A stretch of DNA of 64,000 nucleotides from Croceicoccus gelatinilyticus (GTDB lineage: Bacteria; Pseudomonadota; Alphaproteobacteria; Sphingomonadales; Sphingomonadaceae). This document shows positions 58,030 through 64,000 of the stretch, in pieces (position 1 is the stretch's first letter; each line of letters begins with the position of its first letter). The stretch spans positions 238,658 to 302,657 of the forward strand of contig NZ_JAHCBF010000006.1 of the NCBI RefSeq assembly GCF_018398395.1, read 5' to 3'. Position numbers and translations under genes: made by a program. Under the pieces are notes generated by a model. That model saw only the letters and a program-made list of their open reading frames with translations, searched no databases and had not been told where the DNA came from.

Positions 58030-58071
58030 GGTGGCATGAGATCGGGACACATGTCCTGATGCCATGCCACC
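58030..58071. repeat. 42-bp inverted repeat
   Basis: GGTGGCATG at 58030-58038 pairs with CATGCCACC at 58063-58071, and GGGACA pairs with TGTCC in the centre. It lies between the CheB gene and the broken integrase and is not followed by Ts. It could be a terminator, a recombination site or an IS trace. The rest of 57931-58177 holds nothing I recognise. Confidence 0.45.
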
Positions 58072-58177
58072 AGATTTGTCTGCTGGCAGTGGCAGTGCCG
58101 TTCAATTTCGTTGTGGCGTAGTCCCGTTAGCAAGTGAGAGGCGGTCGGCCAGTACAGCCGGCCGACTGCAAATGGGA

Positions 58178-58768
58178 TCAGATTTCAGTTCTCTCCTCCA
58201 GCAACAATGCGACTTCGACATCGACGCCGAGGTAGCGCACCGTGTTCTCGATTTTGGTATGGCCAAGCAGAATTTGGATGGCGCTTATGTTGCCGGTTGC
58301 GCGGTAGATCATAGCTGCCTTTGTGCGCCGAAGCGAGTGCGTGCCCTTATTCTGCTTTGCGCAGCCCGATCGCCGTTACCCATTCATCGACAAGGCGTGC
58401 ATACTGCCGCGTGCTCATAAGGCCGACTGGGTCGATACGGCTGGGGAACAGATAGTCGACCGTCGAGCCGCCTCTGCATTCTAGCCACGCTAGCTGTGTG
58501 ACTCGCACATCTGCAGTCAGTTCGAACTGCACCGGCCGGTTGGTCTTATGCGGAATGACGGTAGCCCGATTGCGAATCTCAGCTCCTGCAACCACGTCGC
58601 CTATCTTGATTTTCACAAGATCACATCCTCGCAGCTTGCTGTCGATCGCAAGATCGAAAAGAGCCTAGTCTCTCAATCGTCCTTCTCGATCGAGATGAAA
58701 GTGGATTGCCCAGATTTGCTTCTGCGTGAGTGGACGTTTCGTTCCGACATTCTTGCCAGCATTCCAAG
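58178..58768 (-). pseudogene. Tyrosine recombinase (phage-type integrase), frameshifted
   Basis: On the minus strand the pieces read, in order, [20 protein letters not shown], then SKLRGCDLVKIKIGDVV, RQYARLVDEWVTAIGLR, and in another frame HSLRRTKAAMIYRATGN and QILLGHTKIENTVRYLGVDV. HxLRR (with the catalytic His and Arg) and LGHTKIxNTxRYLGV (His and nucleophilic Tyr) are those of tyrosine recombinases. At least two frame changes (near 58660 and 58350) make it a pseudogene. Its N-terminal end abuts the groL fragment. Confidence 0.75.
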
Positions 58769-58771
58769 CCG

Positions 58772-59011
58772 GACGGCGCCTATATCGTGGGCAAGCTGCT
58801 CGAAGGCGACGACTACAACCACGGCTTCAACGCCGCGACCGGCGAATATGAAGACCTGGTGAAGTCGGGTGTCATCGATCCGGCGAAGGTGGTGCGCACT
58901 GCGCTGCAGGACGCGGCTTCGGTTGCCTCGCTGCTGATCACCACCGAGGCGCTGGTGGCCGAACTGCCCAAGGAAGACACGCCCGCACCGATGCCGGCGA
59001 TGGACTTCTAA
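58772..59011 (+). pseudogene. groL: groL 3' fragment
   Basis: 79 codons matching the C-terminus of Gro[23 protein letters not shown], then [20 protein letters not shown] and [13 protein letters not shown], ending MPAMDF. The first 460 or so residues are missing and the upstream sequence is the integrase remnant. There is no start codon or RBS context. Possible leftover of gene capture or recombination. Confidence 0.88.
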
Positions 59012-59019
59012 CAAGGTTA

Positions 59020-59048
59020 GGAGAGCGCGGCATCAAGCTGCGCTCTCC
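59020..59048 (+). terminator. Hairpin after the groL fragment
   Basis: GGAGAGCGC (59020-59028) pairs with GCGCTCTCC (59040-59048). It probably was the terminator of the groL gene that supplied the fragment. Confidence 0.65.
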
Positions 59049-59167
59049 ACACCTCCACGCACGGCTGGCGGCAGTGCTGCCTGGCGTCTCCACACGCCCT
59101 CTTGAGCAAGGCAGTCTCCGAAAATGGCTATGTCAGAAAAATCGGTCCAATGAGAGAGGAAGAGATA

Positions 59168-59359
59168 ATGACCGACAGGTATCTGGAATATCTTTCACGC
59201 GAACATGCGCGGCTCGAGAACGAAATCCAGCTGGAAAGCAAACGACCCCGGCCTGACGAAGTTCTGGTTGCCCGCCTGAAGAAGCTCAAACTGGCGCTCA
59301 AGGACCAGATGCGGAGCTGGGCTTCCGATCACGCGACCAGCGATCGGCTGACCGCGTAA
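59168..59359 (+). CDS. DUF465 / YdcH-family small protein
   Basis: 63 residues: MTDRYLEYLSREHARLENEI, then RPRPDEVLVARLKKLKLALKDQ. The helical hairpin HxRLExEI...RLKKxKLxLKDxM is the YdcH/DUF465 signature. ATG 59168 is preferred because upstream codons (MREEEIM...) are part of an AGAGGAAGAG stretch that can act as the ribosome-binding site. Function unknown in the family. A hairpin at 59399 follows. Confidence 0.8.
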   Translation: MTDRYLEYLSREHARLENEIQLESKRPRPDEVLVARLKKLKLALKDQMRSWASDHATSDRLTA

Positions 59360-59398
59360 ACGGACTAGAACCAAACATATTCTCTTCTGGAAGAAGGC

Positions 59399-59422
59399 AG
59401 GCGCACCTCTATCGGTGCGCCT
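59399..59422 (+). terminator. Hairpin after the YdcH gene
   Basis: AGGCGCACC (59399-59407) and GGTGCGCCT (59414-59422) form a perfect stem with a six-base loop, followed by CGCTCTCTCTTG. Confidence 0.7.
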
Positions 59423-59473
59423 CGCTCTCTCTTGCAAGGTACTGAAAAACGACGGTAAAAAATTTTATCCAGT

Positions 59474-59502
59474 CTTGAAACCAATTGCGCGTTTCCTAAT
59501 TT
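59474..59502 (+). promoter_or_regulatory. Candidate heat-shock (RpoH-type) promoter for hsp20
   Basis: CTTGAAA at 59474-59480, then 14 bases, then CCTAATTT at 59495. These resemble the RpoH -35 (CTTGAAA) and -10 (CCxxAT-like) boxes. The hsp20 start is 107 bp downstream. Confidence 0.5.
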
Positions 59503-59608
59503 CGTTAATACCGGATGCCATAACGGGTCCGGTTGGACATTAGGGCGTCAGCTCTTTCGTTCGCTGACGCTTCTCGTGCCCAGATTGCTCAACAAGGAGG
59601 ATTTGGAA

Positions 59609-60085
59609 ATGAGAACTGCATTTGATTTGACCCCCTATCGCCGCTCGACGGTCGGTTTCGATCGGCTCTTCGAGGCGCTCGAGAACAGCTTCCGCGCCGA
59701 GACACAGGATAGCTACCCACCCTTCGACATCGTCCGCACCGGCGAGGACAGCTACCGGATCACTCTGGCGGTTGCTGGCTTCCGTCCGGACGAAATTGAC
59801 ATCACTGCACAGCAGAACCAGCTCGTCATCTCTGCTCAGAAGGAGGAGAAGGACGAAGACGATGTCGAATTCGTTCACCGCGGTATCGCTGCCCGCGCGT
59901 TCGAGCGCCGGTTCCAGCTGGCCGACTATGTCGAAGTGCGCGATGCGGACTATGAGCACGGCATGCTGACGATCTCGCTCAAGCGGATTGTCCCGGAATC
60001 ACTCAAGCCGCGCAAGATCGCCATCGGAAGCAACAAGCATGTCAATGACGACACGCGGCAGCTGACTGAAGACAAGGCGGCTTGA
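59609..60085 (+). CDS. Small heat-shock protein, Hsp20/IbpA family
   Basis: ATG at 59609 has AAGGAGG eight bases upstream; 158 residues. The alpha-crystallin domain (about 40-135) includes YPPFDIVRTGEDSYRITLAVAGF (given as YPPFDIVRT and ITLAVAGF), KEEKDEDDVEFVHRGIAARAF, with FERRFQLADYVEV and GMLTISLKR ends. This ATP-independent holdase prevents aggregation in the cytoplasm. An RpoH-like promoter lies upstream; a good hairpin follows. Confidence 0.92.
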   Translation: MRTAFDLTPYRRSTVGFDRLFEALENSFRAETQDSYPPFDIVRTGEDSYRITLAVAGFRPDEIDITAQQNQLVISAQKEEKDEDDVEFVHRGIAARAFERRFQLADYVEVRDADYEHGMLTISLKRIVPESLKPRKIAIGSNKHVNDDTRQLTEDKAA

Positions 60086-60110
60086 GCCTCAATAGCCGGG
60101 CAAATCCCGG

Positions 60111-60140
60111 GCGGGGTGGGTGCAACCGCACCTGCCCCGC
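60111..60140 (+). terminator. Hairpin after hsp20
   Basis: GCGGGGTGGGTGC pairs with GCACCTGCCCCGC at the other side of AACC, with mismatches. It lies between the convergent hsp20 and htrA genes. Confidence 0.6.
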
Positions 60141-60251
60141 TTGATGGGGTTTGCCAAGCGGAAAAGAGGCATTGGACGATCCCCGTCAACGCGATTTGAT
60201 AGCAGCTGAGAGGGCCGTATCTCACCAATGGGACCGGCCCTTCTTCGCGTA

Positions 60252-61385
60252 TTAGCTTCCCGGCTCGAGTTTGAGCCTGACCGTTCGCTCTTCGCCGCCG
60301 CGCAATAGCGTGAGCTCGACACTTTGCCCGACGCGAAAGTCGTCAAGTCGGGCGAGCAGGTCGCCTACTCTGGACACAGGTTTGCCATTTAGAGCGGTAA
60401 CGATGTCCCCAGGAGCTACGCCGCCCCTAGTGCGCTGCGCTGCAACCAGACCGGAGCGATCCGCTGATGACCCGGGATCGACCCGCAGGACAAAAACACC
60501 TTCGATCCCCGAAGCACGTTTGAGCCGGTCGTTGATATCGTCATCGCTTTCAAGGCCAAGGCTGGGCCGCGTATAGCGCCCCTCAGAAATCAGTTGTGGC
60601 ACAACCCGCATGACCGTGTCGACCGGTACGGCAAAACCGATGCCTGCCGATGCCCCAGAGGGACTGTAGATTGCGGTATTGACCCCGATCAGTCTGCCCG
60701 CTGAATCGAGCAGCGGACCGCCCGAATTGCCTGGGTTGATGGCCGCATCGGTCTGGATCAGGTTGCGAATGTCGGGGCCGTTCTCGTTAGGCAGCGAGCG
60801 ATCCAGTGCCGAGACGATCCCTTTAGTCAGGGTCCAGTCTAGGCCGAACGGGTTTCCAATCGCGAACACATTCTGCCCGACTTGCAGATCATTGCTCGTG
60901 CCTATGGGGACCCGAGCGGGCGCTGTGAAACCTGCACCGCCGATCTTCAAAACAGCAAGGTCGTGCTGTGGGCTCGTACCCACCAGTGTGGCGGAAAACT
61001 GGCGACCGTCTGCAAGCTGTATTTGCGCTTCTGATGCACCCTCGATGACATGATAATTGGTGAGGATATGACCTGCCTCATCCCATACGAGGCCCGAACC
61101 CGACCCGCGCGGGACGCTATAGACATTACGTGTCCAGAAATCGGCAACTCGCTGCCGTGTCGATATGAAGACGACGGATTCTCGGGCATTGCGGAACAGG
61201 TCGATATTGGCGCGTTCATCTGCAGCTAGGTCTCCACGCGGAGTGACCATCCGTGGCTCGGCCACCGGAGCCGACTGGTTGAAGAGTAACGACAGTGTTG
61301 CAGCTAAGAGGAGCCCATTCATTATGATCAAAACCACTATCCATGGACGCAAATTTGGCGTTGCCTTCGTCAACGATCTTCTCAT
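60252..61385 (-). CDS. HtrA/DegP-family periplasmic serine protease
   Basis: ATG at 61385 is chosen over an upstream TTG. The product of 377 residues has an N-terminal membrane anchor (about residues 15-37), and a trypsin-like domain with His in NYHVIEG, Asp in HDLAVLKI and Ser in NPGNSGGPLL. A single PDZ domain follows (about 280-375, DDDINDRLKRASGIEGVFVL, then GVAPGDIVTALNGKPVSRVG). It degrades misfolded periplasmic proteins. It faces hsp20, so the two are convergent stress genes. Only one PDZ, hence nearer to DegS or HhoB than to DegP. Confidence 0.9.
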   Translation of the reverse strand: MRRSLTKATPNLRPWIVVLIIMNGLLLAATLSLLFNQSAPVAEPRMVTPRGDLAADERANIDLFRNARESVVFISTRQRVADFWTRNVYSVPRGSGSGLVWDEAGHILTNYHVIEGASEAQIQLADGRQFSATLVGTSPQHDLAVLKIGGAGFTAPARVPIGTSNDLQVGQNVFAIGNPFGLDWTLTKGIVSALDRSLPNENGPDIRNLIQTDAAINPGNSGGPLLDSAGRLIGVNTAIYSPSGASAGIGFAVPVDTVMRVVPQLISEGRYTRPSLGLESDDDINDRLKRASGIEGVFVLRVDPGSSADRSGLVAAQRTRGGVAPGDIVTALNGKPVSRVGDLLARLDDFRVGQSVELTLLRGGEERTVRLKLEPGS

Positions 61386-61782
61386 CACAGATAGATAGCG
61401 CTGGTTATGCAAGGATCAACGGAACGCCGCTTCATTCTTCGATCGACAGCGGTATCGACAAATTTCAATCCATGATCGGACATTGGGGAAGCCCATAACC
61501 AAGGCTAGGCTGCCAGTCCGCTTTCAGGTTCCTCTAAGAGGGCCCAAACGTCCGCAATTAGGGCGCTAAGCTGACGTTCGCCTTCTTCTGCGACCGTTAG
61601 GATTGCTCATTTTCGTAGATCAGACAGTCATTGGATGGAGCCTTGGCAATCGTTGCATTTCAGCTCTGACATTGTTGTCTAATTTCGACTGAAATCAACG
61701 CTTTGTAGGTAAACACCGCCTATCGGGATCTCTATCGAGATGGTACGAGCGAGCCTGCTCGACAGCAAACTGGAGTGAAGTG
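61386..61782. other. Intergenic region between htrA and the tnsA remnant
   Basis: REP-like words are seen at about 61500-61605 (GCTGCCAGTCCGCTTTCAGG, then CGTCCGCAATTAGGGCGCTA). I looked for TnsB-like sites in front of the tnsA remnant and saw none. No gene found. Confidence 0.4.
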
Positions 61783-62019
61783 GTGCCGAAGCCAAAGCGG
61801 GAAAGAATTAGGACCGAGAAGCAGGTCACCCGTAAGCTTGAGCACGAAAGGCGGGGGTCACTTGAAGGCGAATATAAGCCCTTCCTTCTGATCCATGATT
61901 TTACGTCTATCGGCCGGGTCTCCCGGATTAAGTATGGAAAACGTGAGGCGCACTTAATGTCTGACCTCGAAACGGCCGTGTTCCAAGAGCTTCTGGGGGC
62001 CGCCCCTCGGTCAGCGTGA
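61783..62019 (+). pseudogene. tnsA: Truncated tnsA-like gene (Tn7 transposition endonuclease, N-terminal part)
   Basis: The 78 codons from GTG 61783 include RKLEHERRGSLEGEYKPFLL, IHDFTSIGRVSRIKYGKREA and HLMSDLETAVFQELL. They match the TnsA N-terminal pattern RIKEGRGQGHGKDYIPWL ... PSSGRSHRI ... LLSDLELAVFLSL as I recall it. The Glu of SDLE (residue 63) is the equivalent of TnsA Glu63. The catalytic Asp, Gln and Lys of the second half are absent, since the frame stops after GAAPRSA and no other frame continues the family. It is a remnant of a tns operon, running in the direction expected from a right end. Confidence 0.7.
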
Positions 62020-62420
62020 CATCGCGGGAGTCGTCGGGTTCATATTCGCCCATTTTCATCCCCCTATGATTGTTGGCGTTACTTTACCGACGTTCGGGAT
62101 AGGGATGTGTTCCATCTTTCTACCGTGGATCATGCTCCGTATGCCTCAGACAAGCGGTTCACACTCCTCTGACGATCTCGACACAATCGGCGAAAGTTCA
62201 TGCTCATCATCAAGGCTCAGAACTCCCAACGCTTTAAATTGATAAAGCGGATAGTTTGTTGGCACCGCGCCACCTGTCATCGGTAAGACAATCAAAGAGT
62301 TCTGGCAGCTAATCAAGGTCTGCTTAACTCTCGCTTTCCACCCATTTTCGGTCATATCGGGTCCGCACTACGCCTCTTCCAAAGCGTTCGACCAGCGAAG
62401 TCGTCGGACCGCTTGATAAA
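62020..62420. other. Intergenic region without recognised gene
   Basis: One minus-strand open frame (62146-62355, 69 codons) has no recognised similarity or ribosome-binding site and is not called. A CTTTCCACCCATTTTCGGTC word near 62332 is REP-like. Nothing else is seen. Confidence 0.4.
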
Positions 62421-62560
62421 TTAGATTTCAGTGAGCTCAGCTAGGAGAAAGGTGTCCTCGACATTAACGCCCAGATACCGGACGGTGTTCTCAATCTTTG
62501 TATGTTCCAGCAAGATCTGGATCGCTCGAATGTTGCCCTTAGCGCGGAAGATCATGGCGG
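62421..62560 (-). pseudogene. Second tyrosine-integrase C-terminal fragment
   Basis: The piece PKAAMIFRAKGNIRAIQIL and EHTKIENTVRYLGVNVEDTF is close to the C-terminus of the integrase remnant at 58178. It carries the HTKIENTVRYLGV motif with the catalytic Tyr but has no upstream part; the reading frame begins in unrelated sequence. Confidence 0.7.
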
Positions 62561-62745
62561 CTTTCGGGCGCGGTGCCAGCAGATAAGCCAAAACATCCCA
62601 CGGCGGAGACATTCGTCAGGCTGCTCTCGTCCCGAATGCATAACGGTCTAGCCTAAAATGCGGAACGGAGAAGCGAGAACCAGAGTCATTTTGTTGTCGC
62701 AGTAGCGATCATGCCTGCGGCTTTCGGCAGAAAGGCTGGAGAACT

Positions 62746-63147
62746 ATGACTGACTCCCCAACACAAGCACGCCGCCCGCCCACTTGGACAAGGCGCTTTG
62801 ACCGAGAGTGGGATGGCGACCTTTTCATGGCCAGCTTCAACCAAAACGTTGAAGTCCGGGACGCCGCAGGCCGTCCAATCGGCAAAATGCACGCATTCCT
62901 GATCGGCAAGTCTACGGGAACGGTTGAAATCGCTATCGTTGACGGCGAACCAGGGCCAAGACAGTCAGATAGCTGCTTTCCGATACCGTGGGAATTGTTC
63001 AAATATGAGCAAGATTTTGACGGTTACGTCTGTCATCGGACAAGCGATTTTATAAGCGATGGCCCTTCGTTTGGTTGTAATGACCGGATGGAGTGGAGCT
63101 ATGCTGATCTGGTAAGCTTCTTCAGCTATTATCGCGTTGCGTTTTGA
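62746..63147 (+). CDS. PRC-barrel-like protein
   Basis: 133 residues. The central stretch NVEVRDAAGRPIGKMHAFLI, then STGTVEIAIVDGE, and FPIPWELFKYEQDFDGYVCH follow the PRC-barrel pattern (V.D..G..IGKV.d..id..tG.v....v....G......IPW..L). No signal peptide is seen. ATG 62746 has GGAGAACT upstream. It may be a soluble small barrel involved in RNA or cell-envelope processes; function not known. Neighbours are mobile-element remains. Confidence 0.6.
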   Translation: MTDSPTQARRPPTWTRRFDREWDGDLFMASFNQNVEVRDAAGRPIGKMHAFLIGKSTGTVEIAIVDGEPGPRQSDSCFPIPWELFKYEQDFDGYVCHRTSDFISDGPSFGCNDRMEWSYADLVSFFSYYRVAF

Positions 63148-63399
63148 CCGGATCATGGAAGCTACCCTAGCAACTTGGACTGTGCCGCAGCGATGAAGGC
63201 TGCATCGACTTCCTAGACGGCCATGAGGTGGCCGAAGGTGTCTAAGGTGATCGCGATGGGCGCATGGCCCATCGAAGGTTATAGGCCCTTCAAATCAATC
63301 GGTTGCTTGATCCATGCGCTGGCAACTACGTTACGCAGGCTGTGGAGGGCCTAGCGAGCCTACAGGAGCGGTTTGCAGTCCTTGTGCTTGCCGACATCA

Positions 63400-63955
63400 T
63401 CTGCAACTCATGCGGCCACTCTAAGCAGCCGCTCGCCTTTGGGGCAGAGGCCATGACTGCGGGTCATGTGCGTGGCGGTCTAGGTCTCTTCGATGAAGAC
63501 GAGGCGTTCGGGTTCGAGATCGATCTGGCTGCCGAACCAGTGCTCACGTTGCCTCAGGACTTTGGGACGGTCCTGCTCGATCGCGTGGCCGGTCTTCTTT
63601 GCGCGTGATCCCGTGACGACGAAGAACCGATAAGTCGTCTCGATCCGACGGCGGCGGCGCGCTCGATCAGCCGCGCCTGAATCTCGACCAGGGCTATGTC
63701 CCTGCTCGGCGATCAACTCCCGGATGCAGTCGCCATATGCCTCGATCTTGCCGGAATGACGGTTTCCGCCGCGCGGCTTGGCCATCGCCTGACCATGTTC
63801 CAGCGCGCGTTGCCGTCAGCGGATCGCACTCGACACGCTGACCCCGAAGCGGGCCGCCGCAGTCAGGCAGTTCAGTCCGCTATCAATCGCTGCGACAACT
63901 CGGTCCCGAACTTCCTGTGAAAGCTGTCCGTCGTCAGAACATTTGGCACAACTCG
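63400..63955 (-). pseudogene. IS630-family transposase, degenerate
   Basis: Minus-strand pieces are in three frames: LSQEVRDRVVAAIDSGLNC then AARFGVSVSSAIR (HTH, stop follows), MAKPRGGNRHSGKIEAYGDC, IRELIAEQ, VEIQARLIERAAAVGS in another frame, and REHWFGSQIDLEPERLVFIEE followed by TATHMTRSHGLCPKGERLL. The last part is the DDE segment (FIDET ... NMTRxxGR) of IS630 transposases. Several stops and frameshifts show that it is dead. Exact ends and terminal repeats are not resolved. Confidence 0.65.
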
Positions 63956-64000
63956 CGGCGTAAATTAGCGGAGTGCGGGCCTCGTCAGGGGATGGATGAT

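Noticed and set aside
62146..62355. 69-codon minus-strand frame
   Set aside because: No similarity, no ribosome-binding site, placed among decayed sequence.
63303..63608. 101-codon plus-strand frame
   Set aside because: It lies opposite the degenerate IS630 transposase and is best read as its antisense.

Overview
The window looks like a chromosomal segment of a sphingomonad-type alphaproteobacterium, probably Erythrobacteraceae. The evidence is high GC, ATGA-coupled operons, a DUF2794 protein, a cysE-like C-terminus with the family's usual tail, HWE kinases and sphingomonad-style metal genes. No rRNA, tRNA or CRISPR array was seen.

Positions 1-6772 are ordinary core genome: a cysE 3' end, DUF2794, a membrane protein, a GH24 lysozyme, gph, glmU and glmS. 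Immediately 3' of glmS the sequence becomes a genomic island with Tn7-like ends. At 6795, 22 bp after the glmS stop, a sequence begins that has the geometry of a Tn7 right end: terminal TGT, then closely packed GACAATAAAG-type TnsB-like sites. The same about 394-bp block recurs at 23861 and 51926. Two left-end-like blocks with three spaced sites, ending in ACA, lie at 23857 and 51900. The layout is glmS - R1..L1 - R2..L2 - R3..., a tandem array of two complete elements (about 17 kb and 28 kb) plus a third right end, all in the same orientation at the attTn7 position. Neither complete element carries tnsABCD. Only a truncated tnsA-like reading frame survives, at 61783.

Element 1 (6795-23857) carries a DUF2939 gene and a tightly coupled 12-gene operon (8047-21981) of secreted proteins, most with lipoproteins signals. 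Several are built from two recurring, unnamed modules. One gene is a serpin with an inhibitory-type hinge, another has META/HslJ-like domains. An HTH gene with a palindromic operator array and a small membrane protein follow.

Element 2 (23861-51900) carries histidine catabolism (hutI-hutH-hutG-hutU) running directly into copper genes copA-copB on the same strand. Divergent from it are hutF-hutC and then a TonB receptor, two PepSY proteins, a cupin lipoprotein and a metzincin-like protein. Candidate HutC operators lie in front of both the hutI/hutF divide and the receptor. Next comes a czc-type heavy-metal efflux cluster (His-rich protein, czcC, czcB, czcA, hupE-like, membrane anchor protein, MFS exporter), then small accessory genes.

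Beyond R3 (51926 on) lie a very large CheB-CheR-PAS-GAF-HWE kinase-receiver protein with a separate CheB, then a mosaic of remnants and stress genes: broken tyrosine integrases, a groL 3' fragment, a YdcH/DUF465 protein, Hsp20, an HtrA-type protease, the tnsA remnant, a PRC-barrel protein and a decayed IS630 transposase.
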